In this document: piece by piece, positions 34,131 through 42,752 of the stretch
Layout of the letters: each line of letters opens with the position of its first letter
Position numbering within the stretch: position 1 is the stretch's first letter
Assembly (NCBI GenBank): GCA_964499575.1
Contig: CAZCLK010000001.1
Location: 113,033-177,032 of the forward strand
DNA length: 64,000 nucleotides
Direction: 5' to 3'
DNA from: JAAYCT01 sp964499575
GTDB lineage: Bacteria; Bacillota; Clostridia; Saccharofermentanales; Saccharofermentanaceae
Notes under the pieces: generated by a model
Databases searched by the model: none
Seen by the model: only the letters and a program-made list of their open reading frames with translations
Told to the model about the DNA's origin: nothing
Made by a program: the position numbers and the translations under genes

Positions 34131-35132
34131 CTACAATTCCTTAAGCATTTTGTTCCGGTATTGCACCGGAGTCATCCCCGTCTGCTTGCGGAACGCCACA
34201 TTGAATCTTTGCGGGCTCGAAAAGCCGACCTGTGTAGCGATCCCGCTGACCTTGATCTCCCGCTGTTCCAGAAGTTTACAGGCCGCATTGACGCGTTCCT
34301 TCATCAAATAATTCATCGGGCTGATCCCGAATTCGTCCCGGAATGCCCGCGTAAAATAGCCTTGGCTCAGAAAGACATAGGAGGCCGCATCCGCCACCGA
34401 AGCGCCCCGATTGAAGTTCTGTTTCAAATAATCCCGCGCGATCAGGACCAACTCACGGGCCTTTCCGTGCCGAACCCGAAGGGATTCCTCCCACTCCTCC
34501 CGAAGCGCCCGCGATAGCGCCACAAGAAGTTCCATGGTCAAGAACTGCATCATCAGTTCTTTGCCGTACGCTTCGCTGACGCTTTCCCGGAGTATCCGCT
34601 CCACCAGATCCCCGATGTCCTCCCGGCTTCTGCCGGAAACGGTCAGGAAATAAGCATTCTGCTTATCCTCTCCGTCCTGTCCGCTCGCGAAATCAAGAAA
34701 CCGTTCCAGCGGCTTGGAAAAAACCTCATAGGTCGGAAGCGCGGCAGTCGGACCCGTTTTCCGGTCTTTGGGATCCAGAAGCGCGCTCGGAGACCTGAGT
34801 TTCAGCGCGGCCTGCGCTTCTTTGATATCCTGCGAAAAACCGAAATAGAGGACAACCATTTCAGCCTGTCCGCTGATTACGCGTATCGTATGGTTGACAT
34901 TCGGCCGGATCACCAGCGTCGTACCGTGGTCGAGCGGGACCGTTTTGCCTTCAATGGTCAATTCGGCCTTGCCCGATCGCAAATAAAGGAGTTCATGAGA
35001 AGTATGCCGGCTTGATTCGGGCACGGGTGTGCTGTGCTCAAAACAATGCTCAATCCCTTCAAAAACCACGGGGATCGATCCGGCCGATTCCAGTATGCTT
35101 TTTTCGATCGCGGGAAGAAGTTCTTCAAACAT
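34131..35132 (-). CDS. AraC-family regulator with N-terminal cupin
   Basis: 333 aa. Residues about 25-110 form a cupin-like ligand-binding domain (HELLYLRSGKAELTIEGKTVPLDHGTTLVIRPNVNHTIRV). The C-terminal 100 residues are a double HTH (SVADAASYVFLSQGYFTRAFRDEFGISPMNYLMKERV; VSGIATQVGFSSPQRFNVAFRKQTGMTPVQYR). Such regulators usually sense a sugar or glycan product. It lies 42 nt downstream of the sialate-esterase-like gene and is probably in its transcript, so that gene or its regulon is a likely target. RBS AAAAGGAG. Confidence 0.88.
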   Translation of the reverse strand: MFEELLPAIEKSILESAGSIPVVFEGIEHCFEHSTPVPESSRHTSHELLYLRSGKAELTIEGKTVPLDHGTTLVIRPNVNHTIRVISGQAEMVVLYFGFSQDIKEAQAALKLRSPSALLDPKDRKTGPTAALPTYEVFSKPLERFLDFASGQDGEDKQNAYFLTVSGRSREDIGDLVERILRESVSEAYGKELMMQFLTMELLVALSRALREEWEESLRVRHGKARELVLIARDYLKQNFNRGASVADAASYVFLSQGYFTRAFRDEFGISPMNYLMKERVNAACKLLEQREIKVSGIATQVGFSSPQRFNVAFRKQTGMTPVQYRNKMLKEL

Positions 35133-35174
35133 CGCGCTTACTCCTTTTCTCCGAAAATGTCACGTTTGCCCGAC

Positions 35175-37397
35175 TCAGGACAGAAACCGTATATTATCGA
35201 TAAATAACTCTCCGCTCTTGCTCGTATCGAAAATCTGCACGTTCAGGCGGTTCAACATCGGACCTTTTTCTCCCTCGACTTCGAGAATCAATGTCTGCCA
35301 CCGTAAAACAGACTGTATGATTGCCTCTCCGAGATACCCTTCGATCGATAGTTTTTTCTCGTTGACATCCGGATTGAAAATATCGACGGCAATTCTCCGG
35401 AAGGCGCGCAAATCCATCGGAGCAAACAACGACGCATAACTCAGAACGGGACCGAATACCAGGAGACTGTTCTCCGTTGAATACCGCAAATGCAGCGAAC
35501 CGGACCCCCGGGTCTTGTTCAACAATTCCTGTTCGATGGTACAGGAGCCCTTGACGGTCTTAAAAACAGGCAGGATCTCGAACGGTTTATTCCAGGATAC
35601 TTTGCCGATCATGTCCAGCTGATCGCACGAGGCAAAGGTCAGGTCCGGTGCGTAAACCGACTCTTCTCTGTCGAATCGGAAAGGCAGAACCGGCAGATCG
35701 GCACGGTTTCGAAACGTCGCGCCGTGCGGCACCGGGCTGAATCCGTAAGTCACCCCGGCGGGTTCGGCAATATCGTCATGCCACACCATAACCCGGATCC
35801 CGTGAAGAATTCTGGCGTTAGCCGGAACATATACACGATCCTCACCGCAAATCGAAAAGCCGCGCAGGACCGATTCGCCCTCCGAGAGCCGCAGACCGTC
35901 CACCGTATTGTCAAATGTCATCATTACCTTGTTGGACACGATCTCGACGCCGATACATTCCGGCGATGAGGAGGGCATTTTGGGTGTGAAGTGAATACCC
36001 AGGGCAATCGCGGCCAGACGTTGTCCGATCGTGAACGCTTTTGTTTTTTTCGGAAGAAGAAGATCATGCTGACCTAAAATACCTACTTGCATCGGCAATT
36101 TTCTTCGAATCGAAACCAACGTCTCATTGAGTTCGAGATACCGTAAAGGGTGGTCCGGGTCGAGTTCGTCGGGTGAAATCTGCAGAAAAATCAGAGACGG
36201 CACTACTTGTCTGTCCTCCACTTCAACCGGTCCGAAAATCGATGCCAGACTCAGAAGAAGCTTCCGGACTAATTTGGGATAGATCCCCGCCAATTCGCTG
36301 TCAAACCGGTCCGGCGCGAATACGATCCCCCGGATGTTCACATCCTTGAGTGCAAGCAACTTATGATTGAACATAACCGTCATCATGGATTCGGGCTTGA
36401 GATCGCCTCGAAAATCGTTCCTCTTCAGAGCTTCACCGATCTCCGCGGGAGAAATCGCCTTAACGTTTCCGGCGACCTGTACGGGTTGCAGGGTCGAGGT
36501 CGTTACGTCCGAAGTATTTTCTGTCGATTCGGATCCCGCGGATTTTTCGGCGCCCGCGACCGGAGATTGTCCGTCGGCGTCGTCGACTGCGGTTTCTTCA
36601 TGGGAACCCGCGATTTTGGTTTTATCGTCCGCAATGATGCCGCGACCGTCCTTCTCATCCCGGGAGAGCATGTAGTACCAGTCCGCTTCGGACAGGTACA
36701 ATTTCTTCTCCTTAAGAAGTCCGAGAAATTCTTTGTCTCCCTCAACGGTTTCGCGCGAAAGCCAACTCAATATCGACGAACCGTCCAGGGCAAGATCCAT
36801 CATTCCGATCGGATAGTGAATCTGATCGGCGAGGCGATAGGCCATCGAAAAAGCGACCGATGAGATCCGGGTCAGTTGCGCCGAGTCGCGTACATGGACC
36901 CAACGGGTCCCGTCCACTCTCGAGTCGCCGGAATATGAATACTGCGTGTTCTCCCTGAGCCCCGTCCGTTCCGGCGAAAAAAAACGGATCAGCCGGAGCG
37001 TGTTTTTCTTAAGAGGAGTTCGCGGCGCGGCGGTTTGTGCGATCGGAACATGAAGCGGCCGTGACCCGATCATGATCCAAACATCCCCGCAACGGACGTC
37101 TTTAATGGAAATCGAATTCAACCCCGACGTGAAAATAAACGTATATGCATCCGTAGATGCTCGATAGGCCGGAAGTTCGAATCGAAAATTTCCTTCTGCG
37201 TCCGACTGAGTTTCCAAACTCAGGATCACACCGTAATCCGTATCGAGCTTCGAGACCCGACGCCCGTCCGTAGGATCCTTCACTACTTCGAGGGTTACCG
37301 TGTTATAGGGTGTTGAGATCCCGAAAAGCTTGACCGGGACCTTTTGCTGAAAAACCATCCCTTCGGACAGCCAAGCCGGAAGCCGGAACTCATTCAT
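35175..37397 (-). CDS. Sialate O-acetylesterase-like protein with degenerate active site
   Basis: 740 aa with no signal peptide or TM. The backbone follows the SASA/CE20 family: LPAWLSEGMVFQQKVPVKLFG, IKDVRCGDVWIMIG, ISSVAFSMAYRLADQIHYPIGMM, SSILSWLS and TIGQRLAAIALG. Catalytic motifs are lost. GQSNM (Ser nucleophile) reads GSRPL at 111-115, the WYQGESN block reads FAPDRFD near 360-366, and the His of DIHP is replaced by Leu near 448. A low-complexity linker (about 255-310) interrupts the SGNH region. The C-terminal about 130 residues look like a beta-sandwich ending SGELFIDNIRF. Probably a carbohydrate-binding or regulatory pseudoenzyme; partner AraC gene downstream. Homology call moderate, loss of motif clear. 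Confidence 0.65.
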   Translation of the reverse strand: MNEFRLPAWLSEGMVFQQKVPVKLFGISTPYNTVTLEVVKDPTDGRRVSKLDTDYGVILSLETQSDAEGNFRFELPAYRASTDAYTFIFTSGLNSISIKDVRCGDVWIMIGSRPLHVPIAQTAAPRTPLKKNTLRLIRFFSPERTGLRENTQYSYSGDSRVDGTRWVHVRDSAQLTRISSVAFSMAYRLADQIHYPIGMMDLALDGSSILSWLSRETVEGDKEFLGLLKEKKLYLSEADWYYMLSRDEKDGRGIIADDKTKIAGSHEETAVDDADGQSPVAGAEKSAGSESTENTSDVTTSTLQPVQVAGNVKAISPAEIGEALKRNDFRGDLKPESMMTVMFNHKLLALKDVNIRGIVFAPDRFDSELAGIYPKLVRKLLLSLASIFGPVEVEDRQVVPSLIFLQISPDELDPDHPLRYLELNETLVSIRRKLPMQVGILGQHDLLLPKKTKAFTIGQRLAAIALGIHFTPKMPSSSPECIGVEIVSNKVMMTFDNTVDGLRLSEGESVLRGFSICGEDRVYVPANARILHGIRVMVWHDDIAEPAGVTYGFSPVPHGATFRNRADLPVLPFRFDREESVYAPDLTFASCDQLDMIGKVSWNKPFEILPVFKTVKGSCTIEQELLNKTRGSGSLHLRYSTENSLLVFGPVLSYASLFAPMDLRAFRRIAVDIFNPDVNEKKLSIEGYLGEAIIQSVLRWQTLILEVEGEKGPMLNRLNVQIFDTSKSGELFIDNIRFLS

Positions 37398-37439
37398 GAT
37401 CTCGCATTCTCCTTAGTGATCGTCGTACTCTATCCGTAT

Positions 37440-37469
37440 ATTATACGCTACAAAGCCCCTGCCGGTAAA
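37440..37469 (-). promoter_or_regulatory. Promoter of the esterase-like gene
   Basis: Minus strand TTTACC, 18-nt spacer, TATAAT, then AAGGAG 11 nt before the start codon. Confidence 0.5.
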
Positions 37470-37589
37470 ACATAAATTCCGGAACACCGCGATGCTCCAA
37501 AAAGGCATTTTTTAGATAATTCGAGTAAAAATGGTTCATAATCGTTAAATATTTGCATTAAATCCAGACGATATTCTGCATATATTATA

Positions 37590-37618
37590 TTGACTGGTCT
37601 GAGCAAATCGTTTAGTAT
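37590..37618 (+). promoter_or_regulatory. Promoter of the XRE gene
   Basis: TTGACT, 17-nt spacer, TAGTAT, in an AT-rich 290-nt intergenic region that otherwise holds only the divergent promoter at 37440-37469 and the palindrome below. Confidence 0.5.
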
Positions 37619-37659
37619 TTGTAAAAAGTTATTGATAAACGGGGGAAATTGTCGTTTTA

Positions 37660-37674
37660 AGGACTTTAAGTCCT
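37660..37674 (+). promoter_or_regulatory. Palindromic operator candidate before the XRE gene
   Basis: AGGACTTTAAGTCCT is a perfect 7-1-7 dyad just upstream of the GGGGGG ribosome-binding site. It could be an autoregulatory site or an mRNA hairpin. Confidence 0.5.
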
Positions 37675-37688
37675 AGAGGGGGGACAAG

Positions 37689-37976
37689 ATGGCCAAAACT
37701 TCACAGGTAACGATCATGAACGACGGACTTGCCGATGAAATCGCAAAGAGACTCGGCAACCTCCTTCGAGAGGCGCGTCACAATCAGCGGATTTCCCAAC
37801 ACCAACTCTCGGATCAGGTCGATATCAATACATCCTACTACAGCCTGATCGAAAACGGCGAGGTCAATCTGACCCTGCGAAAATTCATATGCATTTGCCT
37901 GGGTCTCGGGATCCGCCCCGATGAACTCATTCGGGTTTTGCTCGATTCCTTCAGCTCCCTTGAATTTCCCGAGTGA
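37689..37976 (+). CDS. XRE-family HTH regulator
   Basis: 95 aa, a stand-alone Cro/CI-type HTH: NLLREARHNQRISQHQLSDQVDINTSYYSLIENGEVNLTLRKFICICLGLGIRPDELIR. No ligand or protease domain is present. The ATG follows GAGGGGGGACAAG. It may regulate itself through the palindrome at 37660-37674. It is followed by an AraC gene with its own promoter. Confidence 0.85.
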   Translation: MAKTSQVTIMNDGLADEIAKRLGNLLREARHNQRISQHQLSDQVDINTSYYSLIENGEVNLTLRKFICICLGLGIRPDELIRVLLDSFSSLEFPE

Positions 37977-38030
37977 AGGCATTTATATAACTTTTTTGTC
38001 CGCATACTTTTTTTCGTGTCCATTTATCGC

Positions 38031-38036
38031 TATAAT
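38031..38036 (+). promoter_or_regulatory. -10 element of the second AraC gene
   Basis: GCTATAATCGAG, a consensus TATAAT 46 nt before the chosen start; the -35 is poor and T-rich. An in-frame ATG at 38041 begins 4 nt after this hexamer. Confidence 0.45.
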
Positions 38037-38082
38037 CGAGATGCCGCATTGCAAAATTTTCAACCGGCATCGGAGGTTATCC

Positions 38083-39015
38083 ATGACGCGACTGATCATT
38101 AATTCAACGGATCTGAAGAATGCCCAATACGAAGACATTCGTAAGTCATTCAATACGGAGGCCGTTTCGTTTTGTTCTCATTACCATGAGCGTTCCGGCC
38201 ATCCGAGCGATATTCCGGCACATTATCATGAATATATTGAGATGATCTATGTGCTGGAAGGCACCTTCACCGCTACGGTCAGCGGGCGGGATTACACATT
38301 GAGCGACGGGGATCTGCTGCTGGTGAATGCGAACGAACCGCATTCCTTTCATCGCCATGCCGAGTGCAAGTTTATTTGTCTTCAATTCGATCCTTTTCTC
38401 CTTTTCTCAACGGTTCGCTCGACCTTTGAGGCGCGTTTCATCATGCCGTTTATCATGGCATGTTCCTCTCCCCAACGAGTCATCCCTGCTTCGGAGCTGA
38501 TACAGACCGGAATCCCGGCACTGGTCGAGGAAGTCAACCGCGAATACAATGAAAAGGACTATGGCTACGAATTGGCGGTTCGGGCGAGCATATGCAGAAT
38601 CTTTCTGTGGTTTCTGCGCAAATGGCGCAAGCAGGGCGTTCATATGGGGGTTACGTCTTCTGTAAGAAACGAGGACATCGCGCGTCTGGAAAACGTTCTC
38701 GGCTACATCGATCAGAATTATATGAGGACCGTCAGCGCAGAAAAAATGGCTCGTTTATGCAATATGAGTTACAGTTATTTCTCCAGATTCTTCAAGGCAT
38801 CCATCGGCAGATCCTTCTCGGAATATTTGACGTATGTTCGAGTTACCGAGGCGGAGAAACTCTTGATCACATCCAATCAGAATGTCAGCCAGATTGCTAT
38901 GGAAACGGGCTTTACGAACGCCAGTTATTTCATTACGCAATTCAAGAAGCATCGCCAGATGACGCCCAAGAAATTCAAACAGCGTCTTCTGCGGGACGCG
39001 ATGGACCGGGTCTGA
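38083..39015 (+). CDS. AraC-family regulator with cupin sensor
   Basis: 310 aa from the ATG at 38083 with CGGAGG upstream. An N-terminal cupin (IPAHYHEYIEMIYVLEGTFTATVSGRDYTLSDGDLLLVNANEPHSFHRH) carries a His-rich pocket. The C-terminal double HTH is clear (VSAEKMARLCNMSYSYFSRFFKASIGRSFSEYLTYVRV; SQIAMETGFTNASYFITQFKKHRQMTPKKFKQ). Typical of regulators of carbohydrate uptake or hydrolysis. No target operon is adjacent. A strong hairpin terminator follows. Confidence 0.9.
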   Translation: MTRLIINSTDLKNAQYEDIRKSFNTEAVSFCSHYHERSGHPSDIPAHYHEYIEMIYVLEGTFTATVSGRDYTLSDGDLLLVNANEPHSFHRHAECKFICLQFDPFLLFSTVRSTFEARFIMPFIMACSSPQRVIPASELIQTGIPALVEEVNREYNEKDYGYELAVRASICRIFLWFLRKWRKQGVHMGVTSSVRNEDIARLENVLGYIDQNYMRTVSAEKMARLCNMSYSYFSRFFKASIGRSFSEYLTYVRVTEAEKLLITSNQNVSQIAMETGFTNASYFITQFKKHRQMTPKKFKQRLLRDAMDRV

Positions 39016-39074
39016 TTATTTTCAAAAACCCGGAAGAACGGAAAATCCGGAACAGCAATCTCCCGTAATATAAA

Positions 39075-39106
39075 AACACCCCGGTCGAATACGACCGGGG
39101 TGTTTG
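39075..39106. terminator. Bidirectional terminator between AraC gene and tRNA-Gln
   Basis: AAACACCCCGGTCG-AATA-CGACCGGGGTGTTT, a perfect 14-bp stem with A/T flanks on both sides, serving the plus-strand AraC gene and the minus-strand tRNA. Confidence 0.85.
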
Positions 39107-39111
39107 ATTGT

Positions 39112-39184
39112 GGCTGCCGAACTAGGATTTGAACCCAGACAAACTGCTCCAGAGGCAGTCGTGCTACCCTTACACAATTCGGCA
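39112..39184 (-). tRNA. tRNA-Gln(CTG)
   Basis: 73 nt, with acceptor TGCCGAA / TTCGGCA, D-arm GTGT/GCAC, anticodon arm ACTGC-CTCTGGA-GCAGT giving anticodon CTG, T-arm GGTTCAAATCC, and encoded CCA. Confidence 0.9.
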
Positions 39185-39190
39185 TCGAAG

Positions 39191-39262
39191 AAAAAAGCTC
39201 TTCCGTCGGCAGGAAAGTCCGCCGACGAATGAGAGTATATCAAATCGCTTCTTGTACCGCAA
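39191..39262 (-). promoter_or_regulatory. tRNA-Gln promoter and leader hairpin
   Basis: Minus strand TTGCGG (39257-39262), 17-nt spacer, TATACT (39234-39239). The leader then forms CGTCGGC / GCCGACG (39204-39227), followed after 7 nt by a T6 run before the tRNA. The hairpin could be a processing signal or a leaky terminator. Confidence 0.6.
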
Positions 39263-39384
39263 GTATGAAATACGCGATAACCTATTCATTCCCGGATTCT
39301 CTGAATCGTTGCGTTTTAATTCGGGAACATATATATTAGAATAAATCGTTATTATCGGGCATTCATTTCCGGGGGGTGACATAT

Positions 39385-39713
39385 ATGTCTGACCTAAACA
39401 TTAACAATCAAGGGAATTATCAGAGTCAGATACCCGATCCGTAGCAAATAAACAACTCGACAACATGGTATTGATTTCTCTGCTTCTGGGCATCTTCGGA
39501 TTATCGGCGATCGGTTTGATTCTGATTATCATCGCCCGCCGGAAGGGCGCGACCGGAGGGCTTGCGACCATTAGTTTATTGATCAATTCCGTGTTTTTGA
39601 TCGTAGTGGTATGCAATTTCGCGGCCGTGATTTTTTTCGCGATACAAGCCTACATAAACGCCGCGGCCGGGGCGGCAAGCGGTCTTTGCTGGCTTTCGTT
39701 CTGCCCTCGCTGA
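39385..39713 (+). pseudogene. Small membrane protein gene broken by a frameshift
   Basis: An ATG at 39385 with a GGGGGGTGA site opens a frame reading MSDLNINNQGNYQSQIPDP and stops at 39442-39444. The overlapping frame from 39441 continues VANKQLDNMVLISLLLGIFG and encodes two hydrophobic helices to 39713. The second part has an ATG (39465) but no ribosome-binding site. Joined, the two resemble a short clostridial protein with a polar N-terminus and two TM helices. One base appears to be missing near 39441, or the ribosome shifts. Alternatively the second ORF (82 aa) is translated alone. No named family recognised. Confidence 0.55.
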
Positions 39714-39770
39714 TATTCGTTCCAGGGAACGCCGATCAATATTCGATTCTTCCGGAAGTCCCGGTTGAAT

Positions 39771-40385
39771 CTATCCGCGCCCATCGGGCATTTTCGGAAT
39801 GTCGGTGAGCGAAGAAATCAGATCCAGTTCTTCCATTTTCGCGCGAACAAGGCCGATATCCCGCCAAAGCGTGATCCTTTCGTTATTGTTTCTGAGAATA
39901 TAGGCCGGGTGAAAGGTCGGAAAGATCAGATAATCGTTCTTTTCGATGAAACGACCGCGAACCTGTCCGATCGGCTCGTCGTTATTCATGAAATACTTAA
40001 AGGCGGTCTTCCCGAGAAGAACGATAATCTTGGGTTTGGCAAACCGAATTTGCTTGGCCAGATGCGGCATACAAGCTTTCGCTTCTTCGGCAGTCGGGAC
40101 CCGATTCTCGGGGGGGCGGCATTTGACGATATTACAGATGTGAAAATCGTCCTCCGAAAATCCATATGCCTTCAAAAGAAGATCCAGAAGACGCCCGGCC
40201 TGGCCGACAAAAGGAATACCCTGTTGATCCTCGTTCGCTCCCGGTCCTTCTCCGACCAACATCAGCGGAGCGCGGATCGCGCCTCTGCTGATCACGACAT
40301 TTTTTCTTGTCCCGGAAAGGGAGCAAGCCGTACAGCGTTTACATTCATCGAGAAAATCCGACCAGGTATAGGACAAAAGGATCAC
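39771..40385 (-). CDS. Uracil-DNA glycosylase, family 4-like (Fe-S)
   Basis: 204 aa. It removes uracil from DNA in base-excision repair. Motif 1 is GEGPGANEDQQGIPFVGQAGRLLD, motif 2 is FHPAYILRN, and a [4Fe-4S] cluster is expected from CKRCTAC near residue 15 and two later cysteines (CNIVKCRPPENR and CMPHLAK). The start is uncertain: GTG at 40385 sits too close to AAGGCGG, and TTG nine nt later is better spaced. An extended -10 (TTTGGTATAAT at 40447-40452) precedes it, within the end of phoR. Confidence 0.9.
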   Translation of the reverse strand: MILLSYTWSDFLDECKRCTACSLSGTRKNVVISRGAIRAPLMLVGEGPGANEDQQGIPFVGQAGRLLDLLLKAYGFSEDDFHICNIVKCRPPENRVPTAEEAKACMPHLAKQIRFAKPKIIVLLGKTAFKYFMNNDEPIGQVRGRFIEKNDYLIFPTFHPAYILRNNNERITLWRDIGLVRAKMEELDLISSLTDIPKMPDGRG

Positions 40386-40447
40386 CGCCTTTTCAAGAGG
40401 GCAATAGGTTTGAATCCATTTTCATAAGGACCATACCCTCCAACCCA

Positions 40448-41884
40448 TTATACCAAATCATCGGCAATGCGCATCCGAACGGTGAATACCGAACCCTTAC
40501 CGACCTCGCTTTCCACCGAAACGCTCCCTGCGTATAATTGGGCAATGTGCTTCACAATGGAAAGTCCGAGTCCGGTACCGCCAAGTTCTCTGGAGCGACT
40601 TTTATCTACACGATAGAACCTCTCGAAAATGCGCGGCAAATGCTCTTGCGAAATCCCTTCTCCGGTATCGCGCACCGTGACGGCAATGATGCGGTCCGGC
40701 TCCCGAACCGCTTTAATCCTAACTTCCCCTCCCTCACGGTTATAGTTGATCGCGTTGTCCAAAAGATTGATGAGTACTTGCTTTATACGCATGCTCGATG
40801 CCCGGACCGGCAAAGGCTCTCCTTCACTGCGGATCAATGCGATTTTCCGCTCCGCTGCCTTATCCCGCAACATATTCACAGTTTCTTCGATCAACGGATT
40901 GATATCAAAAGACTCACTTTCCGAATCCTGCTCAATCCGTTCGATTTCCGAAATTTGAAGCACGTCGCTGATCAACCGGTGAAGCCGCTGGGCTTCAATA
41001 TCGATAATATCCAGAAAACGTTTACGGACAGCCGGATCAATATCATCAGAACCGCGAAGTGTGTCGATAAAGCCTCGAATGGATGTCAACGGCGTCTTCA
41101 GTTCGTGGCTGACATTCGCGGCAAATTCCGCCTTCATGTCCTGAAGCGCGGCCAAGCGGCTGTTCTTTTCCTCGAGTTCACGCATGTCGCGCTCGAGGCG
41201 ATCCGCCATTTCATTAAATGACTTGGACAGTGCCCCGATCTCATCCGGCCCACCCGTAATGATTCGGGCCGAGCAATCCGAAGTCGACAGCGATTCCGCC
41301 GCTTTTTTCAGTTCGCACAGAGGTTTTATAAGTCTTCTTGAATAGAAATATCCAAATACCGAGATTGCCAAAACCGTCGTTGCTGCCACAGCGAGAAACG
41401 CCCACTGCATGCGTCGGACTCCCCGCTCATATTCGACGAGTGGCATCGCGATCCGAATAACCATATCGGAGGACTCGTCGTAGTCGGCCATGTACAGCAT
41501 GTCTGCTCCGACCGTTCGGCTGTACCGCTTCTTGTAAGCAATTCCCCCCGACGAGAAGGCAGATATAACCTCCGCGCGATCCAGATGATTATCCATGGTA
41601 TCGGCATCCTCCGTACTGTCAAAAAGAACCGTCCCGCTCCGGTCGATTGCGGTGATCCTCAGGTCCCCGGAGGTCCTAGAAAAAATGTCGATACAATCTC
41701 TCCCGGCGTTTTCGAACGTCGCTCCGCGCGCGACTTCTTTTTCGAAAAAAAGGCCGGCAGAGACGAGTAACTGGCGATTTGTGTTTTCGGCATATTCCGA
41801 AAGGAAATAGACACCGAATGCGCCGGTAATCAAGATGGAGAGCAACACAACAAAAAAGATAAAAGTCTGAAATTTTCTGATCAT
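40448..41884 (-). CDS. phoR: Sensor histidine kinase of the phosphate response
   Basis: 478 aa. Two TM segments (about 8-30 and 160-182) flank an extracytoplasmic sensor (about 30-158). They are followed by a HAMP domain, a coiled coil (DRLERDMRELEEKNSRLAALQDMK), HisKA with VSHELKTPLTSIRGFIDTL and HATPase with NLLDNAINYN, DTGEGISQEHLPRIFERFYR and GGTGLGLSIVKHIA. No separate PAS domain is evident. It forms a pair with the response regulator directly upstream and follows pstSCAB-phoU, which fixes its role by context. Confidence 0.9.
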   Translation of the reverse strand: MIRKFQTFIFFVVLLSILITGAFGVYFLSEYAENTNRQLLVSAGLFFEKEVARGATFENAGRDCIDIFSRTSGDLRITAIDRSGTVLFDSTEDADTMDNHLDRAEVISAFSSGGIAYKKRYSRTVGADMLYMADYDESSDMVIRIAMPLVEYERGVRRMQWAFLAVAATTVLAISVFGYFYSRRLIKPLCELKKAAESLSTSDCSARIITGGPDEIGALSKSFNEMADRLERDMRELEEKNSRLAALQDMKAEFAANVSHELKTPLTSIRGFIDTLRGSDDIDPAVRKRFLDIIDIEAQRLHRLISDVLQISEIERIEQDSESESFDINPLIEETVNMLRDKAAERKIALIRSEGEPLPVRASSMRIKQVLINLLDNAINYNREGGEVRIKAVREPDRIIAVTVRDTGEGISQEHLPRIFERFYRVDKSRSRELGGTGLGLSIVKHIAQLYAGSVSVESEVGKGSVFTVRMRIADDLV

Positions 41885-41918
41885 GCGAGCACCGTCCGTA
41901 TTCCCTTAATGAATCGCC

Positions 41919-42752
41919 CTACTCACGAAACCGATATCCCCTGCCGCGCACTGTCTCGATATATTCCGGGTGCGCATCGTCCTTCTCGATTTTCTTTCTT
42001 AACTGGCGGATGTGTACATCGACCGTTCTGGTCTCCCCGATGTACTCGTACCCCCAGACACGATTCAGAAGATCGTCCCGGGAGAAGGCGACGCCTCTGT
42101 TAAGCATCAGATGTTTCAGAAGCTCATACTCGCGATGGGTCATATCGACCTCCGTACCGTCCAAGAACACTCGATGACGCGTATCGTCCATTCGGATCGA
42201 ACCGGCCTCCAACATGGAAAGTCCGGCGTTCTCATCGGAAACGATTCTCTCCGGCGCAACACTCTCCCCGAACGCACCGCAGTTAAAAGAAGAACGGGAC
42301 TCTCCGTCACGGGACGACCCGTCTGACCCGCCGATTCTTTTCTCCTCCTCCGAAATAACACCACAAGTGGCCTCATACCGACGGATCTGAGCGGCAACTC
42401 TGGCAAGAAACTCCCGGATACCGAAGGGTTTGGTGATGTAGTCGTCGGCACCGACCCCGAGTCCGCGGACCTTATCCGACTCGCTCGCTCTCGCGGTCAG
42501 CATGATGACCGGAGTAACGGCGTACTCTTTTTTTTCACGAATTCGCGAGCAGATTTCAAATCCGTCCATACCCGGAAGCATGATGTCCAATATGAAAAGG
42601 CAGATATTCCCCACCTCGGGCAGATGTTCGATGAATTCTCTACCGTTATGAAAAGTGCTGACGCTGTAGCCTTCGCCGACAAGATTATATTCGATCAACT
42701 CGGCGATCGACGATTCGTCTTCAACCACGACCACCTTGCGGTTTACCGTCAT
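41919..42752 (-). CDS. phoP: OmpR-family response regulator of the phosphate regulon
   Basis: 277 aa from the ATG at 42752. The receiver has VVVVEDESS, the phospho-acceptor in LFILDIMLPGMDG, MLTARA and DYITKPF. The C-terminal winged helix is typical (MTHREYELLKHLMLNRGVAFSRDDLLNRVWG, RTVDVHIRQLRKKIE, VRGRGYRF). The linker between the domains is unusually long, about 60 residues of low complexity (GGSDGSSRDGESRSS). The start overlaps the phoU stop (ATGA). Named phoP in Bacillus and phoB in enterics. Confidence 0.9.
   Translation of the reverse strand: MTVNRKVVVVEDESSIAELIEYNLVGEGYSVSTFHNGREFIEHLPEVGNICLFILDIMLPGMDGFEICSRIREKKEYAVTPVIMLTARASESDKVRGLGVGADDYITKPFGIREFLARVAAQIRRYEATCGVISEEEKRIGGSDGSSRDGESRSSFNCGAFGESVAPERIVSDENAGLSMLEAGSIRMDDTRHRVFLDGTEVDMTHREYELLKHLMLNRGVAFSRDDLLNRVWGYEYIGETRTVDVHIRQLRKKIEKDDAHPEYIETVRGRGYRFRE

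Noticed and set aside
38041..38082. Leaderless ATG at 38041 for the second AraC gene
   Set aside because: It lies only 4 nt after the -10 hexamer, too close for the start site, and the ATG at 38083 has CGGAGG.
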